Origin: Streptomyces sp. man185
Lineage (GTDB): Bacteria; Actinomycetota; Actinomycetes; Streptomycetales; Streptomycetaceae
NCBI GenBank assembly: GCA_002551355.1
Contig: NTHE01000025.1
Location: forward strand, 1 to 64,000
Length of the DNA: 64,000 nucleotides
Direction of reading: 5' to 3'
The position numbers and the translations under genes were made by a program. Within the stretch, counting starts at the first letter, position 1. Every line of letters begins with the position of its first letter. Below the pieces are notes generated by a model. That model did no database searches. It had not been told where the DNA came from and saw nothing but the letters and a program-made list of their open reading frames with translations. Positions 8,329 through 16,637 of the stretch are shown here, in pieces.

Positions 8329-9477
8329 TCAGCGTCCGATCACCGGCAGCCCCGACAGCCGCTCGTGCCAGTCCCGCGCCGCCGGGAACCGGGCCTTCAC
8401 GGTCTCCACCGCCCGCTCCCGCACCGCCACCTGCGACTCGCGCAGCCGCAGCAGCGGCTCCAGACCCGGCCGGGCCAGCAGCAGCCGCTGGTTGACCACC
8501 GGCACCGGCCCCCAGTGGTTCTTGTAACTCTCCCCACCGCGCAGCAGGCTCAGCACCTCGCGCCCGGTGTCCGAGGCCTGCTGGGCGACCTCGCGCAGCA
8601 GCATCGTCGACACATCGACCTTCCGATCGCGCAGCGCCGGATCCGCGCCGTACAGATAGCCGCCCGTCAACTGGCCGGACTGCAAGGACAGGTTGGACGC
8701 CACCACCTCGCCGTTCAGCCGGAACTCGGTCAGGGCCGCCGTACCGTCCCCCACCATCCGCCCGACCGACCGGACCAGATGGTCCGAGAACCGCGCCCGG
8801 AGATGCTCGGGGTTGACCGCCCGGCCCTCCCACTGCCGCTCGTGCAGCCGCAGCAGCGTGCCGATCGCGGCGGGCACCCCTTCCTGCGGAACCCGGTGCG
8901 CCTCGACGCCCAGGGCGTCGACCTTGCGCAGCTTGGAGCGCAGCCGCTGACCCCGCGAGCCCGTCAGCCGTGCCACGCGGTCGCCCAGCGGCTCGGCCGG
9001 CAACTCCATGCACGTCGAGTCCGTGAGCCGGCTCCGGGCCCCCGGCCACCGGCCGAACAGCAACTGCGCCGACGCGTCCGGCCGGACCTCCCGCAGGTCC
9101 ACCACGGTGTGCCGGGCCGCCCGGTCCAGACCGCGCCCCAGCGCCCCCACCGCGTAACCGGCCTCCTCCTCGTCCAGGAGGATGTCGAAGAAATCGGAGA
9201 CCGCCCCGCCCATCGGGACGAGCAGCGGCATCGGACGGTGCACCAGCATCAGCGGCGCCGCCCCGATCAGCCGCCCCGCCCGGCGCACCAGCAGCACCCG
9301 CAGCCGGCCCTCCTGACCGTAGGAGATCCACCACGAGTGCAGCCAGGCGTGGCTCTGGAACGGGGTGGCGGTGGCGCAGCGGCGGTGCAGCGCGTCCCAC
9401 TCGTCGGCGAGCGCGCCGAACTCCCGGAAGTCCCTGCACAGCGTCACGGCCAGGCTGCCCGCCCGGTGCGCCGTCAT
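8329..9477 (-). CDS. CelD/BcsL-like GNAT acyltransferase
   Basis: A 382-residue cytoplasmic protein of the GNAT_6 (CelD/FemAB-like) fold found in many polysaccharide clusters. Features: 'WDALHRRCATATPFQSHAWL' near the N-terminus, a 'LRSKLRKVDALG' basic segment in the middle, and the second GNAT half 'LNGEVVASNLSLQSGQLTGGYLYG' followed by 'LSLLRGGESYKNHWG'. It probably acylates a sugar or lipid-linked precursor; the donor and acceptor are unknown. It is the last gene of the operon, with an ATGA overlap with the Wzz-like gene. Confidence 0.82.
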   Translation of the reverse strand: MTAHRAGSLAVTLCRDFREFGALADEWDALHRRCATATPFQSHAWLHSWWISYGQEGRLRVLLVRRAGRLIGAAPLMLVHRPMPLLVPMGGAVSDFFDILLDEEEAGYAVGALGRGLDRAARHTVVDLREVRPDASAQLLFGRWPGARSRLTDSTCMELPAEPLGDRVARLTGSRGQRLRSKLRKVDALGVEAHRVPQEGVPAAIGTLLRLHERQWEGRAVNPEHLRARFSDHLVRSVGRMVGDGTAALTEFRLNGEVVASNLSLQSGQLTGGYLYGADPALRDRKVDVSTMLLREVAQQASDTGREVLSLLRGGESYKNHWGPVPVVNQRLLLARPGLEPLLRLRESQVAVRERAVETVKARFPAARDWHERLSGLPVIGR

Positions 9478-10148
9478 CGGACGAGCTCCCGCTCGTCCTG
9501 GGCGACGTTGCCGCCCTCGGCCGTCGGACCGGGCACCTGGGCCGAGACGCTCCACCCCTCCCGGCGCGGTCGCACCAGCAGAGCGAGACCGCCCAGCAGA
9601 CCACCCGCCGCCGCCCCCACGGCGGCCCCCAGCGGCATGGACGGCGAGACGGGCTGGTCCGGCGTCATGGCGTGGGTGAACTTGATGAGCTTGACCCCGG
9701 TGTCCTTGGAGACATGGCCGCTGCTCACGATGACGGCCTCGATGACCGCGTTGGCGATGTCGGCCGCCTTGTGCCGGTCCTCGGACGTGCCCGTCACGGC
9801 GATCATCGGCGAGTCGGGGGAGGTCTCCGACGTGACGTGGGAGCGCAGTTCGCGCACCGGCTCGCCCGCCGCGCCCTGCGCGTACGAGAGCGTCGCGTCG
9901 CTCGTGGTCAGCCGCCCGTACGACTGGGCGTACCCCAGCGCCGCCGTGGGGTCCGTCTCTCCCTCGGCGACCGCCATCGCATAGCTGGTGGCTTCGTACT
10001 GGGGTGCGGCGAGCGCACCGTACGAGAGACCGGACGCGGTGCCGATCAGCACGGAGACGGGCAGCGGCCACCAGTGCGGCAGCCGGGTGAGGGCGGTGCG
10101 CAGCCGACGGACGACGACGTGTCGCTGCTGCTCGGGTGAGTCGGTCAT
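9474..10148 (-). CDS. Wzz-like chain-length/polysaccharide co-polymerase protein
   Basis: A 224-residue membrane protein with the Wzz layout: a cytoplasmic N-terminus, a first transmembrane helix at about residues 29-48 (LPVSVLIGTASGLSYGALAA), an extracellular domain of about 120 residues with the usual 'SPDSPMIAVTGTSEDRHKAADIAN' region, and a second transmembrane helix near residues 168-190. There is no C-terminal tyrosine kinase domain, and none encoded nearby, so it resembles a stand-alone chain-length regulator. It overlaps the preceding glycosyltransferase gene by ATGA and the next gene by ATGA. Confidence 0.82.
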   Translation of the reverse strand: MTDSPEQQRHVVVRRLRTALTRLPHWWPLPVSVLIGTASGLSYGALAAPQYEATSYAMAVAEGETDPTAALGYAQSYGRLTTSDATLSYAQGAAGEPVRELRSHVTSETSPDSPMIAVTGTSEDRHKAADIANAVIEAVIVSSGHVSKDTGVKLIKFTHAMTPDQPVSPSMPLGAAVGAAAGGLLGGLALLVRPRREGWSVSAQVPGPTAEGGNVAQDERELVR

Positions 10149-11281
10149 GAAAGGGCTCTCCGGTTCGGTGGGGCGGTGTCGAGGGCGTACGCGTACACGT
10201 CCATCAGGCGCTCGCTGCTGCGCCTGATGTCGTAATGGCCTACGGCCCGGGGCGGCGGCCGGCGGTCCGTGCGGGCCTGTATCCGCTGGCGCAGCCGGGC
10301 CGTCAGCTCGTCGGGGCTCCCGGCGATCCGGGTGGCCCCCGGGGCGTGGGCGGCGGGCAGGTCGTCGATGGCCGGGCAGGCGTCGTGGAGCACGGGCAGG
10401 CCGGCGGCGAGCGCCTCCACGGCGGCCAGACCGAAGGACTCCTCGCGGGAGGTGGAGACGAAGACGTCCAAGGCGCTCAGCAGCGCCGGAACACCCGGGA
10501 CCGGGCCTTCCCCGTCCTCGTCGCACTCCCCGAGGAACCGGACCCGGTCCACGGCACCCAGGCGCAGGGCCAGCGCGCGCAGCGCCCCGGCCTCCGGCCC
10601 GTCCCCGGCCAGCAGCAACCGGGCCTCCGGCAGGGCGGCGACCGCGCGGATCAGCACGTCGAACCGCTTGCCCGGCACCAGCCGGCCGACCCCGCCGACG
10701 ACGTACGCGTCGTCGGGGATGTCCAGGGCGGCCCGTACGGATGCCCGCCGCTGCCCGTCGAAGCGGAACCGGCCCGCGTCGATGCCGTTGGGCACCAGCC
10801 GGATCCGGTCGGCCGGCACCCCCCAGTCCCGCAGCCGCCCGGCCACGGTGGAGGAGACGGCGACGGTCGCCGCGCCCAGGCGCTCGGTCGAGAGGTAGAG
10901 GGCACGAATGCCCCGGGTGAGCGGGCGGCCCTCGATCTCGGCGCGCCCCAGGGAGTGTTCGGTCGCGACGGTGGCCCGGGTCCCGGCGAGGCGGGCCGCG
11001 ATCCTGCCGTACACACAGGCCCGGTACAGATGCGTGTGGACCACGTCGTAGCGGCCGTCACGGATCACCCGGGCCAGCCGTCCGACGGCCGACAGGTCCC
11101 GGTTGCCGCGCATCCCGAGGTGTGTCACCCGGATCCCGTCGGACCGCAGCTCTTCGGCCACCGCCCCGGGGTTGGTGAGCGTCACGACATCGCACTCGAC
11201 CGGCAGATGGCGCAGCAGCAGCCGCAACTGCCGCTCGGCGCCGCCGACCCCGAGCCCGGTGATGACGTGCAGCGCCCTCAC
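10145..11281 (-). CDS. Glycosyltransferase family 4-like (second in operon)
   Basis: A 378-residue GT-B glycosyltransferase. The N-terminal acceptor domain starts 'VRALHVITGLGVGGAERQ' (the GG loop typical of GT4) and continues with 'YDVVHTHLYRACVYGRIAARL'. The C-terminal donor domain has 'GGVGRLVPGKRFDVLIRAV', 'LLLAGDGPEAG' and the E-x7-E motif 'SREESFGLAAVEALAAGLPV'. It should add one sugar from a nucleotide donor to the growing lipid-linked repeat unit on the cytoplasmic face. GTG at 11281 overlaps the deacetylase stop (GTGA), and the stop overlaps the Wzz-like start (ATGA). Confidence 0.9.
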   Translation of the reverse strand: MRALHVITGLGVGGAERQLRLLLRHLPVECDVVTLTNPGAVAEELRSDGIRVTHLGMRGNRDLSAVGRLARVIRDGRYDVVHTHLYRACVYGRIAARLAGTRATVATEHSLGRAEIEGRPLTRGIRALYLSTERLGAATVAVSSTVAGRLRDWGVPADRIRLVPNGIDAGRFRFDGQRRASVRAALDIPDDAYVVGGVGRLVPGKRFDVLIRAVAALPEARLLLAGDGPEAGALRALALRLGAVDRVRFLGECDEDGEGPVPGVPALLSALDVFVSTSREESFGLAAVEALAAGLPVLHDACPAIDDLPAAHAPGATRIAGSPDELTARLRQRIQARTDRRPPPRAVGHYDIRRSSERLMDVYAYALDTAPPNRRALS

Positions 11282-12090
11282 CGTCCACCGCCCGCCCGCA
11301 CCGGAGCGACGGACCGGGAGCCCGCACCGGGCACCGCCACCTGCCGCAGCCCGTGCCGCAGGTCCTTCGCCCACAGCCGCACCCCCCGGTCCGCCTGGCT
11401 GATGTGGGTGCGGGGCAGCGCGTACCGGCTGAGCAGCGGACCGGGGGCCAGCGCGCACGCGTAGCCGTAGCCCGCCGTGCGCGCCGCCCCGGTGACCCGG
11501 CGGTCGAGGATGCCGTACGGGTAGCAGAAGCCTTCGGGAAGCCTGCCGGTGAGATCGCCGATCAGCTCCCTGCTGTCCGTGGTCTCGTGCCGCAGCTCGT
11601 CGTCGGACAACCCCGTCAGGTCCCGGTGGTACAGGCCGTGCGAGCCGACCTCCATGCCCGCGGCGGCGACGCGCCGGACGTCCTCATGGGTGAGCAGCGG
11701 CTTGCGCGGGCCCAGCGGGTCCCACTCGTTGACGCCGCCCGGCCGGCCCGGCAGGACGAAGACCGTCGCCCGGAAGCCGTGCTTGCGCAGCACCGGCAGC
11801 GCCTCGTCGAGGAAGTCCGCGTACCCGTCGTCGAAGGTCAGCCCGACCATCCCGCGCCGCCCGGCCGCCCCCGCGCTCAGCAGCTCCGACACGCCCACCC
11901 CCGTCAGCCGCCGGCTGCGCAGCCAGGACAGCTGTTCGTCCAGGCGCTCGGGGGAGACGGTGATGCCGTACGGATCGTCGCTCGGGTCCGTCACCGAGTG
12001 GTACGTGAGGATCCACGGCTGACGACGGGTGTGCGGGCGGAGCCGGGACGAGGGAGCATCGGCGCAATGTGCCGAGGGTTCAGCGGCCAT
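11278..12090 (-). CDS. Polysaccharide deacetylase (NodB homology, CE4)
   Basis: A 270-residue protein with the carbohydrate esterase 4 fold: 'WILTYHSVTDPSDDPYGITVSP', the first metal motif 'LTFDDGYADFLDEALPVL' with catalytic Asp pair, 'HGFRATVFVLPG', and the second motif 'EVGSHGLYHRDLTGLSDDEL' with the HxxxH metal ligands. It would remove N-acetyl (or similar) groups from sugar residues of the polymer. No signal peptide is visible, so action on intracellular intermediates is possible. ATG 12090 overlaps the flippase gene by 11 bases; a TTG one codon upstream is the only alternative. Confidence 0.88.
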   Translation of the reverse strand: MAAEPSAHCADAPSSRLRPHTRRQPWILTYHSVTDPSDDPYGITVSPERLDEQLSWLRSRRLTGVGVSELLSAGAAGRRGMVGLTFDDGYADFLDEALPVLRKHGFRATVFVLPGRPGGVNEWDPLGPRKPLLTHEDVRRVAAAGMEVGSHGLYHRDLTGLSDDELRHETTDSRELIGDLTGRLPEGFCYPYGILDRRVTGAARTAGYGYACALAPGPLLSRYALPRTHISQADRGVRLWAKDLRHGLRQVAVPGAGSRSVAPVRAGGGR

Positions 12091-13798
12091 CAAGGAACCT
12101 CCGTCGGGTGAGTGCCAGCAGGGACACGACCTCGGGCGAGCGCAGGGCGAGGCCGGTCAGGAAGAACACAGCGGGGACGAGGAGACATCCGGCGGCCAGG
12201 CTCAGCACCGGATCGGGGACGAGCGGGGCGCAGGCCCAGCCCGCCGTGCCCGCCGCCAGCGCCGCCCCGGTGAGCCGGCCCAGTGAGAGCGCCACGTCCC
12301 GGGTCCTGATCGGCACCACCCGGGTGCCGAGGCCCATCAGGAGCAGCAGGGCCGAGGTGCTGATCCCGATCGCGTTGGCGGTCGCGATGCCGTCCACGCC
12401 GAAGCGGTACGTCAGTGCGTACCCGGCCCCCATCGTGACCAGCAGCCCGGTCCCCATCGCGAAGGCCGGGAACCAGGTGGGCCGCCCGGACGAGAAGAAC
12501 GGCCGACTGAGCGCGCCGACCAGACAGTGCCCCAGCAGCCCCAGCGCGTAGACCCGCATGACCTGGGCGGTCGACGCGGTGTCGGCGACGTCGAACGCGC
12601 CGCGCTGGAAGAGCACCTCGATGATCTGGGGCGCGTAACCGAGGACGACCGCCGTGCCGAGCAGCACGACCATCCCGGCCAGCCCGAGGTCCCGCTCGAC
12701 CCGCCGCCGGGCCTTCTCGTGCTCCCCGGCGGCCATGGCCTGGGCGACGACCGGGAAGGTCACCGTGCAGATCATCAGCGACAGCACCATCGGCATCTGC
12801 GCGACCTTCTGCGCGTAGTTGAGATGCGAGATCGCGCCCGCCGGCAGGGTGGAGGCCAGGAACCGCTCCACCAGCACCTGGGACTGACGGCTCACCACGA
12901 ACAGCACCACCGGTGCCAGCACCGCGAACCCCAGCAGGGGAGCGGTGCGCGCCGCCCGTCGCCTCAGCCGTCCGAACCGGGGAAGCCGAGGCCGCGCGAG
13001 CGGTACCAGCCGCAGGAACATGGGGAGTTGGGTGAGGATCATCAGCGTGCTGCCCACGGCGACCCCCGCCGCGGCCGCCCGCACCCCCCAGGCCGCGTGC
13101 AGGGCCAGCGTCATTCCGATGATGCCGAGGTTGTACGCGACATAGACCCCGGCGGGCGGCAGGAAGCTGCGGTGCGCGCGCAGCGCGGCGCTGAAGTAGC
13201 CGGTGATCCCGAAGGTGAGGACGGTGACCGCGGTCAGCCGGGTGCAGTCCACCGCGAGCCGGGGATCGGCGAGCCCCGGAGCGAGTACGCCCACGACCCA
13301 CGGCGCGCCCGCGATGAGCAGTGCCGCGCCGCCGGAGAGCAGGAGGAACAGGCGGGGGAGCGTGGCCGCCACCAGATCCCGTACGGGGTCGGCGTCCGCG
13401 TCCCCTTCGCCGGAGGCACGTCGGGTGAGGGCGAGGCTGAACGCCGGGACGAGCAGGAGCGCCATCCCGTCCTCGATCAGCAGAGTCGCCGCCATCTCGG
13501 GCACGGTCCAGGCGATCAGGAAGGCGTCGCTCGCGTCACTCGCCCCGAAGTACCGGGCGATGGCCTGGTCCCGCACCAGGCCGAGGAAGGCCCCCACCAC
13601 GGTCAGCACCGCTGTGGCGGCCGCCGCCCGGGCGAGGAAGGCCCCGAGCCGGGGCGCCTCGCCGCTCGCCGTCTCCGGTGGCCCACCGGGGGACCGGGGC
13701 CCTTCGGGTCCTGGACCGGGGGCCGGGAGCAGCGGCGGGCCGGCTACCGCGCCCGCCGCTCGGGTCCCGGCCTCCGTGCCCGTACCGGTCTCGCTCAT
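12080..13798 (-). CDS. MurJ/MviN-family flippase (Wzx-like role)
   Basis: A 572-residue polytopic membrane protein of the MOP superfamily, MurJ branch, with about 13-14 predicted helices. Diagnostic stretches are 'LGLVRDQAIARYFGASDASDAFLIAWTVPEM', 'YFSAALRAHRSFLPPAGVYVAYNLGIIG' and 'VVSRQSQVLVERFLASTLPAGAISHLNYAQKVAQMP', each matched over parts of the protein. Its place between a polymerase and a deacetylase gene argues that it flips the lipid-linked repeat unit rather than lipid II. The N-terminal 55 residues are Pro/Gly-rich. Start and stop overlap the neighbouring genes (ATGA at the start), so translation is coupled. Confidence 0.88.
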   Translation of the reverse strand: MSETGTGTEAGTRAAGAVAGPPLLPAPGPGPEGPRSPGGPPETASGEAPRLGAFLARAAAATAVLTVVGAFLGLVRDQAIARYFGASDASDAFLIAWTVPEMAATLLIEDGMALLLVPAFSLALTRRASGEGDADADPVRDLVAATLPRLFLLLSGGAALLIAGAPWVVGVLAPGLADPRLAVDCTRLTAVTVLTFGITGYFSAALRAHRSFLPPAGVYVAYNLGIIGMTLALHAAWGVRAAAAGVAVGSTLMILTQLPMFLRLVPLARPRLPRFGRLRRRAARTAPLLGFAVLAPVVLFVVSRQSQVLVERFLASTLPAGAISHLNYAQKVAQMPMVLSLMICTVTFPVVAQAMAAGEHEKARRRVERDLGLAGMVVLLGTAVVLGYAPQIIEVLFQRGAFDVADTASTAQVMRVYALGLLGHCLVGALSRPFFSSGRPTWFPAFAMGTGLLVTMGAGYALTYRFGVDGIATANAIGISTSALLLLMGLGTRVVPIRTRDVALSLGRLTGAALAAGTAGWACAPLVPDPVLSLAAGCLLVPAVFFLTGLALRSPEVVSLLALTRRRFLDGR

Positions 13799-15153
13799 GC
13801 GGCGCTCACCCGGTCCGGCTCGGCCAGCGCCCACCAGGCGGCCAGCCCCAGTACGACACCGCCGAGCACCGTGGTGGGCCCGCCGATGTCCGCGTACAGG
13901 AAGTTGACGCTCTGCCAGGTCATCAGTGCCACCGCCACGAGTCCGCAGTCGAGAGCGGCGTGGCCGCGCGAGCGGGCGAGGACGAGCCGGCGGATCGCGC
14001 CGACCAGGATCGCCGCCCAACTGCCGACGAGCGCGGTCAGGCCGATGAGGCCCTGCTCGCCGAGGACGAGGAGATACATGTTGTGCGGGGAGAGGAGGGC
14101 CTGCCGGCGGAACTCCTGGCCCGCCCCGGCGGTGTCGCTGCCCGACGAGAGCCCGATCGAGGCGTGCCCGTCACGGTGGTCGGGAAAGCCCTTGAGGCCG
14201 ACCCCGGCGGCCGGCTGCTCCCGCCACATCGCGCCCGCCGCGTTCCACATCGCGTAGCGGTCGCTGACCGACCGGTCCGGGGTGCTGGTCACCTGGGTCA
14301 CGCTCGCGGCCCGGTCCGCGATCATCTCGGAGCCGATGCCGAACCCGCCGACCAGGACCACCCCCGCCGCGCCGAGCACGGCGAGCGAGGTCAGCGCCTG
14401 CCGCCGCCCGGTCAGCGCGAGGGCGACGAGGACCGCGGCGGCCGTGGCGATCCACACGCCCCGGCTGAACGACAGCGTCAGCGGCACGATCAGCGCGACG
14501 GCCAGGACGGCGGCGCACGGTCGCAGCCAGGCCGGCGCGTTTCGCGGCGTTCGCAGCGCGCAGGCCGCGGCGGCGAGCAGCCCGTAGGCGACGACGGTCG
14601 CCATTCCCATGACGTCGCTGGGCCCGAAGGTGCCGACCGCCCGGATGTCCTCACCCATGTACGAGGCGCCGGTCCCGGTGACGTACTGGTGCACGCCCGT
14701 GATGCCCTGGACGGCCGCCAGGAGGACGAGCGAGCCGGCGACGATCCGGAACCCGTACGCGTCCTTGAGCAGCAGGAACACCGCGGCCGGCACCAGGACG
14801 AAAACCTGGAGATAGCGGACGAGCCCCGGCAGGGCCGCCGCCGGGTCCGCCGCCGTGACCGCGGCCACCGCGAAGCCCACCGCGGGCAGGCCCAGGACCA
14901 GCGCGGCGGGGGCGCTCAGCGGGCGGCGGCGCAGATACAGCAGCCGCCCCACGCACACCAGCACCGCGATCCCCGAGGCCACGTCGGCCGGGCCGCCCCC
15001 GCCCGAGTTCCCGTAGGGGAGGGCGGGCAGCAGGACGGCCGCGATCAGCGGCAGCAGCGGCCAACGGCCGCGCCAACCGGCCCACCGGGAACGGGAGGCG
15101 GCGGCGGGCTCGGCCACCGGTGACGGGACGGGCGGGGTCAGGACAGCGGCCAT
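13795..15153 (-). CDS. O-antigen ligase/Wzy-like polymerase
   Basis: A 452-residue membrane protein with about 11-12 hydrophobic segments and the Wzy_C/O-antigen-ligase region: 'LSFSRGVWIATAAAVLVALAL' followed by a large extracellular loop (about residues 285-370) with 'DRYAMWNAAGAMWREQPAAG' and 'LSPHNMYLLVLGEQG', a pattern where conserved Arg and His residues contact the glycan. It would polymerise repeat units on the outer face of the membrane. ATG 15153 lies two bases after the sugar-transferase stop; its own stop overlaps the flippase start. Confidence 0.87.
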   Translation of the reverse strand: MAAVLTPPVPSPVAEPAAASRSRWAGWRGRWPLLPLIAAVLLPALPYGNSGGGGPADVASGIAVLVCVGRLLYLRRRPLSAPAALVLGLPAVGFAVAAVTAADPAAALPGLVRYLQVFVLVPAAVFLLLKDAYGFRIVAGSLVLLAAVQGITGVHQYVTGTGASYMGEDIRAVGTFGPSDVMGMATVVAYGLLAAAACALRTPRNAPAWLRPCAAVLAVALIVPLTLSFSRGVWIATAAAVLVALALTGRRQALTSLAVLGAAGVVLVGGFGIGSEMIADRAASVTQVTSTPDRSVSDRYAMWNAAGAMWREQPAAGVGLKGFPDHRDGHASIGLSSGSDTAGAGQEFRRQALLSPHNMYLLVLGEQGLIGLTALVGSWAAILVGAIRRLVLARSRGHAALDCGLVAVALMTWQSVNFLYADIGGPTTVLGGVVLGLAAWWALAEPDRVSAA

Positions 15154-15155
15154 GG

Positions 15156-16637
15156 TCAGCTGCCTCCGAGCCGGAACAGGGAACCCACGGTCCGGGCCAG
15201 CACGCACGCGTCCTGCCACAGCGACCAGGTCTCGATGTAGTGGTTGTCGAAGCGGGCCCGCTCCTCGATCGAGGTGTCGCCGCGCAACCCGTTCACCTGG
15301 GCCAGCCCCGTGATGCCTACGGGCATCCGGTGGCGAGCCTGATAGCCGGGGTGGGCGCGGCTGAACTGCGCCACGAAGAAGGGGCGTTCGGGTCGGGGGC
15401 CGACCATGCTCATGTCGCCGCGCAGGACGTTCCAGAGTTGCGGCAGCTCGTCCAGGGACGTCCGGCGCAGCGTGCGGCCGACGCGGCTCATCCGCCCGTC
15501 GGAGGCGACGTTCCAGCGCGTGGCCGACTCCTGGACGTCGGCGGGCCGCAGCGTACGGAACTTCAGCAGGACGAAGGGACGTCCGTGCCGGCCGACCCGC
15601 TCCTGCCGGAAGATCACGCCGGGGCCGTCGGAGAGCCGTACGGCCAGGGCACAGGCCGCCATCACCGGGGCCGCCAGCACCAGGGCGACCGCGGCGAGGA
15701 CGGCGTCCATCGCCCGCTTCACCCCGTGGCCGAGGCGACGGTTCGTCCCGTCGTGCAGCGGCTGGGCGGTGAAGCCCCACAGGTGGTCCGGGCGGCCCGG
15801 CGCCGCGGGGCCGGCGACGACGCCGGGCCCGGTGATCAGCCACACCCGGCAGCCGTGCCCGGTGAGGAGGGTGAAGAGAGCGGCGCCGTCCGGGGTGGCC
15901 TCGGGCGGGGCCGTGAACACCGCGTGCCGCACGCTGTTCTGCACCACGGCCCGCCCCACCTCCTGGGGCGACCCCAGGACCGGCAGCGGCACGGCGTCGG
16001 ATGCCGTCTCCTGGCTCTCGTCCCCGGCCGCCGGGGCGGCGACCAGACCGACCGGCCGCAGCCCGTACCCGGGGTGGTCGTAGAGCGCCGCCGTCACCTG
16101 ACGGGCCAGCGGCCCCTGGCCCACGACCAGTGTGGACACCGGGCGGCGGACGGCGGCCCGCCGCCGCGCCCGGTGGACCGCCGCGCGTCCGGCGCAGGTC
16201 AGCGCGGTCTGCGTACCGGCCCCGTACACCAGCACTGCCCAGCCGAACGTCTGCTGCGGGGCCCAGGCGTCCAGCATCTCCATGGTCACGTACCACTGGA
16301 GGAGCGTGAGGCCGAGGAGCGCGGGCAGTTCGGTCAGGACCGAGGGGGACAACCGCATCCGGTACAGGCCGCGCCAGGCGAAGAGCAGCACCTGTGCCGC
16401 CGCCTGGACGGCCGGCAGCAGCCAGGGCCACGCGACCGGGACGACCAGGGCGAACGTCACGGCGGGGGCCAGGGCGTCCGCGCACAGGAGCGGTGCGAGC
16501 CTGCCGTACCGGACGCCCCGGCGCTCGCCGGGCCGCACCTGCGCACCACCACCGCTTCTTCGCGGCGGATGAACCGTGTGAGCCTGCACGGCTGTTGCCT
16601 GGCCGGCTCCGGGAACCGGTGCACTCTCCATCGTCAT
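15156..16637 (-). CDS. Polyprenyl glycosylphosphotransferase (initiating transferase)
   Basis: A 493-residue protein of the WbaP/CpsE type that transfers a sugar-1-phosphate to undecaprenyl phosphate, the first step of repeat-unit assembly. The N-terminal half has four or five hydrophobic helices and a Rossmann-like cytosolic domain ('STLVVGQGPLARQVTAAL'). The C-terminal catalytic domain shows 'RAMDAVLAAVALVLAAPVMA', 'FRQERVGRHGRPFVLLKFRT', 'RRTSLDELPQLWNVLRGDMS', 'MVGPRPERPFFVAQF' and 'GITGLAQVNGLRGDTSIEER', all family hallmarks. It overlaps the upstream glycosyltransferase by ATGA. Confidence 0.95.
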   Translation of the reverse strand: MTMESAPVPGAGQATAVQAHTVHPPRRSGGGAQVRPGERRGVRYGRLAPLLCADALAPAVTFALVVPVAWPWLLPAVQAAAQVLLFAWRGLYRMRLSPSVLTELPALLGLTLLQWYVTMEMLDAWAPQQTFGWAVLVYGAGTQTALTCAGRAAVHRARRRAAVRRPVSTLVVGQGPLARQVTAALYDHPGYGLRPVGLVAAPAAGDESQETASDAVPLPVLGSPQEVGRAVVQNSVRHAVFTAPPEATPDGAALFTLLTGHGCRVWLITGPGVVAGPAAPGRPDHLWGFTAQPLHDGTNRRLGHGVKRAMDAVLAAVALVLAAPVMAACALAVRLSDGPGVIFRQERVGRHGRPFVLLKFRTLRPADVQESATRWNVASDGRMSRVGRTLRRTSLDELPQLWNVLRGDMSMVGPRPERPFFVAQFSRAHPGYQARHRMPVGITGLAQVNGLRGDTSIEERARFDNHYIETWSLWQDACVLARTVGSLFRLGGS